Counted from the stretch's first letter, positions 45,591 to 58,048 are shown. The stretch is 64,000 nt of DNA from Canna indica (GCA_034359265.1 CP136898.1:1614501-1678500), one strand, 5' to 3'. Notes: a model not told the origin generated them from the letters alone. A program made the numbers and translations.

Positions 45591-48542
45591 TTACAAAACT
45601 TCCAATTAAAACATCCAATAATCATCCTTTGGGAAAAAACTATTGAATGAATTAATCTTCAGTATTCCTCATATGATGAGAAAATACACCACTCATTATA
45701 AGTAATCTCACTTTGGTGGTAATTACAAATAATAACTAGTGAAAAAACTCATCAGGAATCAATTGCCCACATGTCAAATATTCAAATCCAATATGTATTG
45801 CAAAATTGGTACAAGAATAAAGTACCATGATTAATAATGAATTTAAATCAATGATCATTTCAAATTATTATTTATGTTTATGTGGTTGTAAATTATGCCA
45901 ATATCCCCACCTAATTGTAGCTATATTAGGTTTCAAATATATATATAAAATTGGCAGCATTATTTACAATAATGAATTAATATTTTAAGTAATCCACATA
46001 ACATAAAATGAATAATAATATTATCACGTAAATAATAAATCACATGTATTCTACATCAAGCTAAATATAGCAAAATTTGAATCATGACAATAAAATTTGC
46101 AATAAAGAATCATGAAACGAATCATGCTGATAAAATTATGATAATAAATCAGCTATACTGTGTCAATTATGCAGTATTATTATAATATCAGGATAATAAT
46201 GCTGCATTATGCCTAAATTAAGTAAAAAAATAAGTCTATTTATTATGCGCAGAACTTTTATAAGCAGCAGACTGAAAAATTGGAGAAAGACCATTAATAG
46301 CATTAGGTCCATATTCAAGATCCAATAGCCCAGTTCAGTTCCAGCACAAGATATGAAAGATTTTGCAGTCACATTAAAAATTTAAAATACTGCAATATAA
46401 TAAAATCGACGACAATAATCACGTGATCAATTATAGCATGATATTTAATATGATAAATCACATGACACATATTGGGATCAAAAGTCTAATCCATAAATAC
46501 ACAAGGCTCTAAAAATTAAATACAATGAGAAAGGGTTCCAACACAATTTAAATATTGTAAAAGCACTTTCATGAATAGTAGATTTGTTTAGAAAAATAAC
46601 CCACAAATATTACTGAGTCCAAATACATCTAATATGTATTAAAATGAGCAATAATTATATCATGTATCAACATTATATCAACTATGCATGAAGTAAAATA
46701 TAGCATAGCATGAAATACAATGATAAAATAATTAATGAACAATAAATTAAGTCCCCACATGAGGCAAAATATGTCATGAAGTACAATAGATGTAGCATGA
46801 CAATAAAAATTGACAATAATAAATTAAAGTCAATTATAGTATGTAAGCAAAATTAGCATGATAAATTAATCTATGTTATGTTCATATTGGCTCATGAGTG
46901 GGTAGACAATAATGTTGTATTCAAAATTTCATGTCATGATCTAATTCTAAAGTAAATTAGTTAAAAACATAGTGAACCAATTAAAATTTCATTGAATCAT
47001 AATTGAATCAATCAAACAAGGATCAATTAAGCATGAACAAAATGAAATTAAGCTGAATCAATCATAATTTCGACGAACCGATAAAAACTCAAACTGAACC
47101 AGTCAAAAAATATGGTGATCTGGTTAAAAATAAGTTGAACGATTGCGAACCAAATGAAAGTGAGTTGAACCATTCATAATTTCAAATGAACCGATTGTGA
47201 TGTAGAAATAAATCATTGAAATATGAATGAACCAATCAATTGAATCAAACCAAAACAATGAACCAGTTTAAAATCAAAAATAAATTGGAAATAAAATTGA
47301 ATTGAACCCCTCATAATAAAATTGAACCAGGCAATTGACCCAAATCAATTTAACCCAGAACCAGATTGAACCAAAACTGAAATAAACCTAGGTTCAATTA
47401 AAAGTCTGGACCGGTTTTAATTTTAAAATCAGACCGCCTCAATTGAAATAAACGGAAGCAACTAAAAAGAAAACGAATTAGGTCTACACTTAATGGATCT
47501 GGATCCGTTGAAAATAAAACCGGATTCGGATCTGGTTCCAAAAATGGGCCCGAAAGGTTGGCCTAGGACCTAGGCCCACTCAGCAGGGTCCGCAGGGCAC
47601 ATCCACGCGGAGCCGAGCCCTGTGCCAATTAGGGCATGAGCCAAGATTTGCGGGGCGCGGCCGCATGCCGCACATGGAGCGGCGACTCCTGCTCGCTGAC
47701 CCGACGGAGCGCTCACACGACAGCGGATGTGGAATTGCACGGAGTACAACATGCAAGAAATAGGAGCTCTTTATCGAGGCATATCAAGACAGGATATCAG
47801 CATACATCAATACAATGAGGAAGATGCAAACACTACGTGCACGGAGTACAACATGCATACAATACAACGAGGAAGATGCAAACACTACGTGCAAGAGAGA
47901 CGGCGCGCATATCGACATACATCAATCGAAATAAATCTACATGATATGCTGGAAAAAACAAACAAACACACCTTTGATGCATAACAATGATTCATGAGCA
48001 GACGCAACAAAATCTGAGAAAAGCGAACAATAGGATCGAAATTTCCAATGGAAATTTCAACAATGATAATTAACTTTACACCATTAAATACTAAGGAAAT
48101 ATGAAGTAGAATCATGTCACATCAACATAAAGAAGGATCACGTGACATCAACATAGATCAAGATCAGATTCTCAATTCATAAAAAAAATTGGATGTTTTC
48201 GACTCTTCGTCCCACTTGACGAGCGCGCCGTACCTTGAGTTCGCGGACCAAGGCGGATGAGGTCATGCGGCGGAATAAAGGCGGATGCAAATAACGAACA
48301 GTAATCGAGGCACAACGGCAAACATCGATAAAAATTATGGAGAAAGAATGAGATATTTAGATCAAAACAACAGCATGGTATTTTCCAATTAAAAACAGCA
48401 TATATGATTTCGGCTATTAAAAACAGCATATTTAAATTGATTTTAATACAAAAAACGATGAATCAAAATTTAAATAGATTATTCATCGTATTAAAATCAT
48501 CCCATAATTATCATAAACGAATTCTTAAATTCATGAAAAAAC
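45591..48542. other. Copia interior without recognisable genes
   Basis: Mostly AT-rich, with many CATGATAATAAATTA-type short repeats at 45900-47100, a GAACCA/AATTGAACC-rich part at 47000-47420 and a GC-rich part at 47550-47740. At 47737-47890 ACGGAGTACAACATGCA and GAGGAAGATGCAAACACTACGTGC are tandemly repeated. No gag or pol frame is supported. Confidence 0.6.
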
Positions 48543-48555
48543 GGCTCTGATACCA
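48543..48555 (-). other. Primer binding site of the copia element
   Basis: The minus strand reads TGGTATCAGAGCC two bases inside the LTR (LTR end, AT, then TGGTATC), the usual site complementary to the 3' end of initiator tRNA-Met. Confidence 0.88.
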
Positions 48556-48557
48556 AT

Positions 48558-49039
48558 TGTAAGACAAATTCTTTAATCAAGTATTTCATGAATTTAAGAA
48601 TATCATAAATAAATTAGTAAGATAAGATCTTACTTGATGACGACATAATTTGCAGCGGAATAAACTTCTGGATCTTCAAAGGAAAGCCGGGTCTTCCTCC
48701 ACAACACTGTCTCAAATGCTCTGCTTTTGATGGGGAAAGCAACTATGAGCTAGGGTTTTTCCACACTGTGTATAGAGGGGACCTAGCCTCTATTTATAAC
48801 TGATTATATGGGCCCGTCCATCACGGGCTTCATTAATCGGGCCTACACTTGATTAATCACAACAATCATGGTTAAGTGTTTCAAGCTCAAATCACATGGA
48901 TCGAGATCACATGAGCTAACAGACATCTCAATAATGGATAATAAGATCAAACCCGCTTTTATTAAATCAAAACATTACAATTGATTGTAGCCCACATATG
49001 AAAAATGAAAATATAGAATATTTAAAAAATATTCTAACA
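48558..49039 (-). repeat. Copia LTR, 5' LTR of the element (right on the map)
   Basis: 482 bp, nearly identical to 43721-44202; ends TTCTAACA. This copy would drive transcription leftward. Confidence 0.92.
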
Positions 49040-49355
49040 TTTCCATCTTTCAAGATGTCTCATAGTCTTCATGGTTAGTTGAACTAAATCCATAGTTAAC
49101 ATTATGGTTTTAACTAAATGAAGGTATTTCAGTTTATATAAATTTGTATAAGATTATCTATGAGAATTGCCTTGAAGAATATGAGTGTATATATATATTT
49201 TATGTTGTAGGATATGTATAAGCAAAATAAGTCCAATCCAACAAAACAAATTCTTCAAAAAGTTATGCTGTCATTCCAGCATAGGAGGTTTGATTTTATT
49301 TTTGCTATGTACTTGTGTTCTACTTTTGTATTTTTAATTCTATCATTGTTATTGA
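49040..49355. other. Short AT-rich segment between two retroelements
   Basis: No gene. A frame through 49195-49345 (MYKQNKSNPTKQILQKVM) may be a piece of the same CACTA-type gene that resumes at 51651, split by the solo LTR. This is tentative. Confidence 0.35.
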
Positions 49356-51645
49356 TGTTACGCCCCGCCTAGGTTCATCTCTAAATAAGGAACACCGCCT
49401 AGGAGAAGCGCAACCAACTATCAATTAACACACCAAAATCTTCATGAACAACTTACAACATGAACCTCAACCACTTGCATTAGAATAATATCTATTACAA
49501 TAATAAAATGCTATTCAAGAAACTTTATACATCTCTACGGAAATCAATGTCAGAGTCTGCCTCCTCTACTCTATCTAACTAGACATTCTCAGCTACCACT
49601 CGAACCTGCAGATCTGAAGCAAAAATAACAAACATCAGCGAAAAGCTAAGTAGGATATCACAATATGTCAAGAGGTAAAGATGATCATCCATGATGACAT
49701 GATATTCAACTATGTATCTACCACAACTAATATTATATACTCATGCCAACCAACGCGATGCTATCCTTAGATAACCACTCAAGCATCTATATATCAACTA
49801 CTATATAGATATAATATTCTGTATGCACCTCATAACTATCATCATTTACTCAAGTCAGCTAGCACAATATCAAATCATACATATCCTACCGACAATGCGT
49901 ACATGCATAATAATCACCCAATCAAGAGCGTAGTGGACAATTGGGTTTCTCCCGCACTCTCGCACCTCGAGAGTGGCACCTCAAGCCCGCTCCAGCTAAA
50001 GATGCGACTATCTAAAAGATAGCCCGCCGACGTCTAACAACACGACGCCGCACACGAGCCCGTCGACGTCTAACAGCGCGACGCCACACAAGCAACTCGA
50101 GTGAAAATTTCGTGATCACCGGTGTCACCGCCCATACACCTCGGGCAAACAATCAACAGTGTCTGGGCTTGTGCCCACAACAGGTCATAATGCACAACAT
50201 GCCAATATAACTCTCACAACTATAAAAGCAACATGCATAAAATGCTATCAGCTTGATGTCAACAAATATAATGCATATGACAACAACTACATTAATAATG
50301 CGACCAACCAATAATCTGAATCTAGCATTATGCAACTCCTTAGCATCTACACATGCTTTCTAATCATCATAATCACTATAGATGCAATTCATGCAACATA
50401 ATATGATATCAATATGTATATGGGCCAACAACATGCAACGGGAGATCAACGAAATTCAGAAGCAATTCAAGCAATTAGATGCAAAGGGTAAAATTATCAA
50501 TTTACCCATTCAACATTCATCGGCTACAACAAGAGTCAACTCACACCCAACACCACCATCTACACTCTAAATCACCACCTAACATGAAATACAACTATTC
50601 TACATTATTTAATTATTTATCAAACTGAAATAATAACTATTAACCATCAAATAACACTGAAATGCAGAAAAAACCTACCATACGACCTCCGATCAGAATT
50701 TTGACACCACCATCGCATTTAGAACACAAAAACCTACAACTTTGGTATTCACCTCAACTCGATCCGACGATCCTACAATCAAATCTAAAAATACCCTAAT
50801 ATTTCATAAATTATCCTCATTTCATGCAATACAGCTCTCCTTTTAATTAACCTATTTATTAAATTAAATAAAACTCTAATCTCCCACTCGTCTCACCCCC
50901 CCCTCATCACCCGACACCCAGCCCGACGCCCCGCCCCCGGCGCCGCCTCTACTAGCCTCCGATCCACGCCGACCGACCCTCTCCACCACCGGCGACCACT
51001 CGCCGACCATCCTCCGACAGGAGGCGACCACTCGTCGACCATCCTCTGACATCCCCCACGGATTCCGACCCCGGCGCCAACCCATCGCAACTCCTCTCTG
51101 ATCCACACGACGTGCGGCTCTACCAGCCGACGCCGACCAACCACCGTCTCCTACCGGCCTCCACCACAACCTCCGGTGCCGGTGGGACACCGATCCGAGG
51201 CTAGGAAGCCACTCTGACCTCCTACAACAACAGCGGCTGCCCCACAACGACGGCAGCAGTCGCCCACAGGGTGGCAGCCCGCGGATTGCCCGCGGCTACC
51301 GCCGCCCCTCCCTCCATCCGACAGAGCCAGACCTTCCTCATCTCATCGCCACTCCGATTGCCGCCGATGAACGAAGAAATAGGAACGACAGAAAACAACG
51401 GATGAAAAACAGAAAAGAGAAGATAAGACTCCTACCTAAAAACTCCTCCGAACTCTGGTCTTCATCGGAGTCTTCTCACCACCCGCACGCCGCTCTGTTC
51501 ACCTACCTCCTCAACCATTGCCGACACCAAGCCCCAGAGATTAGAGGAGGATTAGGGCTAATTAAATAGGATTATGCACTTTTGCAAAAAGGCCCCTCTA
51601 AGAAACATATTTATAATAAGGTCCTCAATTTTTTGGGTCATAACA
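49356..51645 (-). mobile_element. Solo LTR of a gypsy-type retrotransposon
   Basis: The 2290-bp block starts TGTTACGCCCCGCCTAGG and ends GGGTCATAACA, and is flanked on both sides by the identical 5-bp duplication ATTGA (49351-49355 and 51646-51650). Read on the minus strand it begins TGTTATGACCC and ends GGGGCGTAACA, typical of long LTRs of plant Ty3/gypsy elements. No interior domain is present, so it is a solo LTR left by recombination. The GC-rich minus-strand frame at 50876-51247 lies inside it and is not a gene. Confidence 0.82.
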
Positions 51646-51714
51646 ATTGATTTTCTGATTTATTGTTACATGCCCAAAAGGATCTAGATCATCGTTTTGT
51701 TATTGATTTCCAAG

Positions 51715-52012
51715 ATTGTTGAATTGGAGAAGAAAATGGAAGAAGATAAGAGGGAGATGAAAGAACAAATGATGGAGGCAATGAAAGAGGAAAGAAAGAA
51801 AATGGAAGAGGAATTAGAAAAAAACTAGATGAGGATATTAAAAAGAAGATGGAAGGAAAAATAGAAGAAGAAAAAAGGAAGATGAAATATAAGAGAAAGA
51901 AGATGGAAGAGGAGAGGAAGAAGATGGAACAACAATTTGAAGATGATAGAAGAAAGATGAATTTGAAGATTGCTTTCGTAGACGAGATGAAAGGAAAGAA
52001 TTTGCAAAGATA
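51715..52012 (+). pseudogene. CACTA second-gene coiled-coil tail
   Basis: Frame with EKKMEEDKREMKEQ then MKEERKKMEEELEKN, an amber stop, and again EEKRKMKYKRKKMEEERKKM. Only the C-terminal coiled coil is present, interrupted by a stop near 51826 and preceded by the solo LTR. Confidence 0.5.
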
Positions 52013-52284
52013 ATGATCTTGATTTATATATGAATTAATAGAACATGTATGAATTTTATTTTAAAGTTGAAATTTTTATGTAATGGGATTGGTACTTTAT
52101 TAGATGTGTTTTTTTGTAATGGACCAAGTAGCGATATTTTATGAATTTTGTAATAGATATATTAATGTTAAGTGATGACATGTATTTTTTTTGTCTTTAT
52201 ATGCTTCCTAAGATTTATGTAAATATAATTAAATTATAAAAATTATTAGGTTTCATATACATGTTATAATAGCTTTTAGTAAAG

Positions 52285-52800
52285 GTCATGAGACCCTCAC
52301 GAAAAGAAATAAATCTATGAAAAAATGTTTTAGTGGGGTCACCAATCCTCACAAAATGTAAGAATTAGTGGGGGTCACTGACCCTCATAAAATATAGGAA
52401 TTAGTGACGGTCGCAACCCTCACTAAAATCTCACATGACCCACTCTAAAAGCCTTTAGTGAGGGTCATCCAACCCTCATACGTCATCGGAAAAAATCTCG
52501 TCACTAAAAGTATATGTGAGGATCATGTCCCGACCCTCACTAAAAGTAACTTTCGTGAGGCAAAATTGACCCTCACTAATTCTCATATTTAGTGAGGGTC
52601 AGTTCATCCTCACAAAAACTCTTTTAGTGAGGGTCAGTTTTGTCTCACGAAAGTTACCTTTTAATGAGGGTCGGAGCATGATTCTCACCTATACTTTTAG
52701 TGACGAGTCTTTTCCTGACGACATCTGAGGGCCGGATGACCCTCACTAAAAGTCTTTAGTGAGGATCATATGAGGTTTTAGTGAGGGTCGCGAAAACTCG
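52285..52800. repeat. Subterminal repeats GTGAGGGTC / GACCCTCAC
   Basis: About fifteen copies in both orientations, many followed by TTTTAGTGAGG or AAAACT. Two halves of the block (around 52440-52570 and 52580-52760) are partly inverted copies of one another. A third CACTA subterminal family in this window. Confidence 0.85.
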
Positions 52801-52814
52801 AATTTCTTGTAGTG

Positions 52815-54515
52815 ATTCTATTGAAGGTGGACTATGAGAAAACTTTTGACTCTATCAAATGGACTTTCATTCTTGACATGTTAGAGGCTCGGGGCTTTCC
52901 TTCGAAATGGCACGAATGGATTTCATTTCTCTTGGACACCGACTCTGCTCTTATCACAAATGGTACCTCTGGAACTTATTTTAGACATCGTAGAGGTGTA
53001 CGACAGGGAACTCGATTTCACCTTTCATCTTCAACTTGGCTTTGGATTATTTTTCCCGTATGCTCGATCTTGCTACTAGGAATGGCTCTATCCAAGGAGT
53101 CTTGGGTCACCACATTGATGGAGGGGTCACTCACTTTATGTTTGCAGATGATCTAATTCTCTTCTTTAAGAATGATGCTTCGAGTCTTAGAAATTTGCTC
53201 ATGCTTCTCAAATGCTTCGAGTGTGTGGTTGGGCTTAAAGTGGACTTAGCAAAGACTAGTATTATGTGCTTAAAAGCTTACTTTGCAGTGACTAATAGGT
53301 TGGCTTCAAGTATTGCCAAGCAACTACTTTTCCATTGCAATACCTGGGATTACCCCTTCGGGTAGGGCGGTTGTGTAGGACTGATTGGCTCAATCTTATC
53401 TCCAGAGTTGATGCTCGGCTGGGTAATTGGCATGAGCGTCTTCTTTCGCGAGCGGGTTGTCTCACCTTGATTAATAGCGTCATCACGTCCTCCACTGGGT
53501 ATCTTCTCTCTGTCTTCTTGGCTCTGAGATGGGTCATTAACAAAATTGACAGTAGGCGTCGGAAGTTTTTTTGGGTGGGCTGGGACGATCTCTCTTTGCG
53601 AGGGAAGTGTTTAGTTGGTTGGAATTCACTCACTTGCTCTAAATCTGATGGTGGCCTAGGCATCCTAGTCTTGCATGCTCACAATCAGGCAAGACTTGGC
53701 TCGTGGCTATGGAGGCTGATTAACAAGCGAGATCTCATTTGGGTGGACATCCTTGGAAACTTATATGGGGATTTTCGGCTTTGGTGGTCTGGTGGCTCTT
53801 TCTCTCGTCGTGCTTCTCCGAGCTGGAGGGACCTTCGCGGCCTCTTGGACTTCATCATCCCGGGTCTTTCATTCTTGGTTGGACAAGGGGATCAGACCAG
53901 ATTATGGACAGATAAATGGCTACCTGGGATTCGCTTGGCTGATATCCTTCTCTGTTTCACCTTGTAACTAATCAACATTGTTTTATTAGTCCTGCGTGGG
54001 CTGGGATATCTCTTTTTCTTCGTTGGTGGATAGTGAGAGCTTATTCTCTTTGGTTCGTAATCTTGAAACTATTCAATATTCTTTTGGGCAAAATTTTATT
54101 CAATGGAAGTGGTCGGAAGATGGCTTATTCTCCGCTAAAAGCCTCTACCTATTACTGACTTATCGTGGAATTACGGACATGTACGAATGTTTTCTTTGGG
54201 AAATCAAGCTTCCTCCTAAAATTTCTATCTTTGGATGGCTCCGCTTGTGAAGGAGATTGCTAACTCGTGACCGTTTAGCTCGTTGGGTTATCACTTCCGA
54301 CACTTCCTGCATGTTTTGTGATATTGGGCAAGAGTCACATGCACATCTTTTCAGTTCCTGCCCTTTCAGCAAGTTCGGGTGGAAGGTCTATTTATCTCTG
54401 GTGAGCGAGTCTTTTTTTCCCTTATCTGCTTCTCCGTGGAACTCCGTGGTGAGAAGTCCCGACAAGGATGCGAGCACACGGACGCGGTTAATTCTCATCT
54501 GGAATTGATTTGTGT
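52815..54515 (+). pseudogene. LINE reverse transcriptase and zf-RVT region, frameshifted
   Basis: Consecutive + frames give a plant L1-type ORF2 from mid reverse transcriptase to near its end: LLKVDYEKTFDSIKWTF at 52818, GVRQG near 53000, FADDLILFF at 53141, QYLGLPLRVGRL at 53338, RRRKFFWVGWD near 53555, WLINKRDLIW-like near 53715, then FSAKSLYLLL and the Zn-binding CMFCDIGQESHAHLF near 54310. Frame changes occur near 53020 and 53340, with a stop at 53965 and another near 54250. The endonuclease and the first half of the reverse transcriptase are missing, cut exactly at the CACTA terminus at 52814. The region 54516-54722 is 3' UTR ending in an A-rich tail. Confidence 0.9.
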
Positions 54516-54722
54516 GGTTTGAGAGAAACTCGCGAGATTTCGAAAGCAAATCTTTTTTTTCTCAAACCCTAGCTTCTTCCATAGTTAATTTTTATGTTTT
54601 ATGCTCTAGTTAACTTGTAACTTATTTTTCTTAAGGACTTGTCCTTACTCTTCCCCATTCTCTTGTACCCCTTTAAAACTCTTGAATGGAACGGAGGATT
54701 AGTCTTTCAAAAAATAAATAAA
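54516..54722 (+). other. LINE 3' untranslated region and A-rich tail
   Basis: TTGTACCCCTTTAAAACTCT, then GGATTAGTCTTTCAAAAAAT, ending in AAATAAATAAAT at about 54707-54722. This marks the 3' end of the LINE. Confidence 0.65.
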
Positions 54723-55164
54723 TCATATTCATCTGGATAATATTGTTAACTGATTTTTAATTATACGAAAGACTAGCATAACCAATAAAATAGATTTATA
54801 TCCTTTCTTGATTTGAACTAGGCTGGATTGTGATGGTACTCTTAATACCTAAATGTTATGAAAGTTTAAAACAGCTTGAAATTGACATGATGATGAAATT
54901 TTCAATCACTTAAGAAGCTTAATATTGGCTTGTTGATGTTTTTACATAATGTTCCCAAGTAGATGGAGTTTATCTTTCCACCTTATATTTGCCTCATAAA
55001 TTAATTAAAAAGTCTTTTAAGAAAAAAAAAAGAGATATACAATTAATGACCATTCTTTATGCTTAAGTTGATAAAATTTTAGTAGTATATATAAATATAA
55101 GGGTTAATTAAATTGATACACTTGTTCAGCAATAAATGATGATAACTCGGACCAAAACAAGTGT

Positions 55165-55640
55165 TAATTACAATATATATCCTGAACTTTATGAATATTT
55201 TTTATTTTGACATGAACTTTCAATTGTATCAATTTTATACCCTAATTTTTAATTTGTTTCAATAATATCTCATCGTCAAATCACCGTGAATCTTGTTGTT
55301 TGATTGCTGACATGACTTTGCATACGTGTACCAAAAAATATAAAATATAAAAAAAATCTATTCACTGCCACGTCAGCAATAAATCTAAATTTGAATAAAT
55401 AATATTAAAAAATACACGTCAACATTACATTATATATCCTGAACTTTAGGGGTGTTTTCAATTTTGACCTAAATTTTTGGTTGTATCAATTTTTCATCCC
55501 AAATTTTCAATTCGTTTCAATAATATCTCATCGTCAAGTCATCGTGAATCTTGTTGTTTGATTATTGACGTGACTTTGCATATGTGTACCAAAAAATATA
55601 AAATATGATGAAAAAGATGTATCTGGTGCCACGTCAGTGG
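55165..55640. repeat. Two direct copies of a roughly 250-bp non-coding repeat
   Basis: Both copies run from ATATATCCTGAACTTTA through GTATCAATTTT and CTCATCGTCAA to GTGTACCAAAAAATATAAAA. The first starts near 55170, the second near 55428. Possibly a non-autonomous element; ends not defined. Confidence 0.7.
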
Positions 55641-56160
55641 ATGTCAAGTAAACATTTACATGCAGGTAACTGTACTGCGGTAACTACAATAATTAACATT
55701 AGTATGTAACAGGTAACTGCAGCACGTAACATTCAGAAATTATGTAGTGTTTGATGTTACTAATGCAATTTTTGATGTTTATTGCACCAGCTGGTATACT
55801 ATATACTGATGTAGAAATAAGCATCGTATCAGTATACCAGATGCAGTTAACAATATTATACATGAGGTTCTAGAAATAAATTGAATGATTTGATGCAGAA
55901 AATTAGATAACTTAATAATATCAGTAAGCATCTGGATACAATAGTTTGATACAGAAAATAATATTTACAATAAACACTGAATCAGTAAACAATTGATATC
56001 AACAAATCAATATTAATTGAATAAATAATTAATCAGTACACACTAATACCAACAAATACCATTGATAGTAAACACTGAAACAATTTAGATTTATTGCTAA
56101 CGTGACAGTGAATTGATCTTTTTTTTCTTCATATTTTATATTTTCTGGTACACGTATGTT
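55641..56160. other. AT-rich insert upstream of OMT4
   Basis: No gene. Short motifs such as CAGTATACCAGATGCAGTTA and ACACTGAATCAGTAAACA recur in degenerate form. Confidence 0.45.
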
Positions 56161-56349
56161 ATGCATTAGTTAGACTTGAATTTTGACAATGACATTGGAA
56201 TAATAAATTTTAGCTTAAATATTTAATTAAGTTACTAGTTGATGTCTATATAGACCAATTATCGCATAGAATATGCGGTAACAATTATTATTATTATTAT
56301 TATTATTATTTATGAAAAATCTAAATTTATTGTATTGGATGTTCACAAT

Positions 56350-56841
56350 TAGGGATGACAACGATTCGATTAATCACATTTATTATGATTAATCAAAATT
56401 GAAACTGATTAAAAACTCGTTAATTAAAATCAAAATCAAAATCATTCGATTTCAAAAATTAGTATCCTAAATCGAAATCGGTTAGCTAGCTAGTTTGATT
56501 CAAATAGAATAAGTTGTCCATTTACTAACTAGCTAGTAACTTATTAGTAAATGGATAATTGGTTAGTAAATTAAATTTTGAAATATCTAAAAATTATTAA
56601 AATAATTAATTATAATAGTTTCATATCCGGTTATTCGCAAATAACGATAACCAAAACCGAAATATCTAATCGATTTCGGTTATCGATTATCCTCGAACTA
56701 ATAATCGAAATTGAATCTAACTTAATCGATTTTTTTTATTCTCTAATCGAAACTAAAATTGAACAACAAATTTACTATATGAAACCAGATTTTACGATTC
56801 GATGAATCGATGCAGTTAACCGATTTCAATTATCATCCCTA
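56350..56841. mobile_element. hAT-type MITE with perfect 8-bp target duplication
   Basis: Ends TAGGGATGACAACG and, inverted, TAGGGATGATAATTG. The flanks 56342-56349 and 56842-56849 are both TTCACAAT. Length 492 bp, AT-rich, with internal CGATTTCGGTTATCGATTAT-type inverted motifs. Clear 8-bp duplication and terminal sequence place it in the hAT superfamily. Confidence 0.88.
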
Positions 56842-57365
56842 TTCACAATAAATGTAAGTTGAATTAAATTAATGTTTTGTAATAGATTCGGGTGCCTAGT
56901 AAATCAATATTGACTAGTATTAAAGTGTGTTTGCCAATGTATTGAATGCATGTGCCTCACATGTTTAGCAATTTATGAATCTAACTTCGAGTGGAGCATC
57001 CCTTCTCATTATATAAAATTAAAAATTTTAAAGTCACTTTTTTAATTCCATTAATACTAATTTTAATTTAAAGAAGCCACTTACTATTTTTTAGTCATCA
57101 ATAAATTATATCTTCTTTATAGATCAATATCAAAATGGATCAACCTGACATCAAGTAGATCCATCTAATGATAATATTTTATATGGAACTTGTATTATAA
57201 TATATATAGATGGATCTTAATTAAACCCATATGCAATATATAAATACTATTATATATTTAATCAAAATGCCCAAATATATAGTTCCCAATTTTAATGGTT
57301 TTGACTTATTTTGTATATTGACTTTATTTGACAAAATATTCTTTATTGATGTGGCAATGTGAAAT

Positions 57366-57369
<4 letters not shown>

Positions 57370-57423
<54 letters not shown>
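57370..57423. repeat. (AT)n microsatellite
   Basis: About 26-27 uninterrupted AT units, 0.6 kb upstream of OMT4. Confidence 0.95.
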
Positions 57424-57425
<2 letters not shown>

Positions 57426-57971
57426 ATAACTTAGTGGAGTTGTGGAGATTTAATCTGTAATCGTTTGGTTGACATGAAAAATATTTTTTTAAAAAAATTG
57501 TAATTTTCATAAATTAATTTTTCTGGTATACTTTTAAGAAATAGTTAAAAAATATTTGATTGACAAAAAAAAATAATTCATAGAGAATATAAAAGAAGAG
57601 AAAGAAAGATAATGTGATTTTTTTAATCTACGCTCTGCCAAAAATAGTAATTACTATTTTGATTAAGGAGAGATTAAGGAGGAATAAATTTTTTCAAACT
57701 ATTCTCAATCATAGTTGGATATGGGTTGTTGAATTCACTACAAAGTTCACGTGGAGGACATTACTTTATGGTTGAGACATCATATAGAAGCATATTATAT
57801 AAAGATATTAGTTTTATATTTCATCTTTTGAAATTACCCCACACACACCAATATTTTATCTTTTTTTAAAATTGTTCCCTATTTTAGGGTATTTTGGTCA
57901 TTTTACAGCTAGTTTGTCTTCCCTTGGAAGGTGAAAACAAGTGGCGCTGCCTGTCTGCACGTTCCAAATCT

Positions 57972-57980
57972 TATATATAG
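57972..57980 (+). promoter_or_regulatory. TATA box of OMT4
   Basis: TATATATAG lies 77 bases before the ATG, within TTCCAAATCTTATATATAGG, followed by ATGATCCCAATCGAGCCTTCC, the same core promoter as OMT2. Confidence 0.6.
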
Positions 57981-58048
57981 GTGTATGATCCCAATCGAGC
58001 CTTCCAACTTCCAAGGCAACGGGGAGAGAGAGAGAGAGAGAGAGAGTA

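Larger units (their letters stand above)
43721..49039 (-). mobile_element. Ty1/copia LTR retrotransposon, minus orientation, mostly non-coding interior
   Basis: Two 482-bp LTRs at 43721-44202 and 48558-49039, each TG...CA. Next to the right LTR lies the inverse of a tRNA-Met primer site (GGCTCTGATACCA at 48543-48555); next to the left LTR the inverse of a purine tract (TTCTCCCACTTGGGC). Together these fix the minus orientation. The flanks TTTAC and TTTCC could be a 5-bp target duplication with one change. Near the left end is a recognisable RNase H tail. The rest of gag and pol is missing or unrecognisable, so it is a deletion derivative or LARD-like element. Confidence 0.9.
51651..52814 (+). 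mobile_element. CACTA element, right end with subterminal repeats
   Basis: The element ends TTTCTTGTAGTG at 52814, the inverse of the classic En/Spm terminus CACTACAAGAAA. Before it, 52285-52800 holds many GTGAGGGTC and GACCCTCAC motifs in both orientations. At 51720-52010 the sequence encodes a highly charged coiled coil (KKMEEDKREMKEQMMEAM), like the C-terminal part of the second CACTA gene. No left terminus with CACTACAAGAAA was found in the window, so the element is truncated or its left end was lost. Confidence 0.85.
54990..57420. repeat. OMT4 upstream block (copy 3 of the array's upstream sequence)
   Basis: Pieces match the OMT1 upstream region in the same order: 54990-55100 to 3050-3160, 56155-56260 to 3425-3490 and 57130-57280 to 4570-4700. 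A segment at 55100-56155 is inserted relative to OMT1. No gene. Confidence 0.65.

Noticed and set aside
50876..51247. GC-rich minus-strand 123-residue frame
   Set aside because: Lies within the solo LTR; low-complexity Arg/Gly/Trp composition.
57735..57750. CACTACAAAGTTCACG as a CACTA left end
   Set aside because: No subterminal array follows and no matching right end is found; probably chance.
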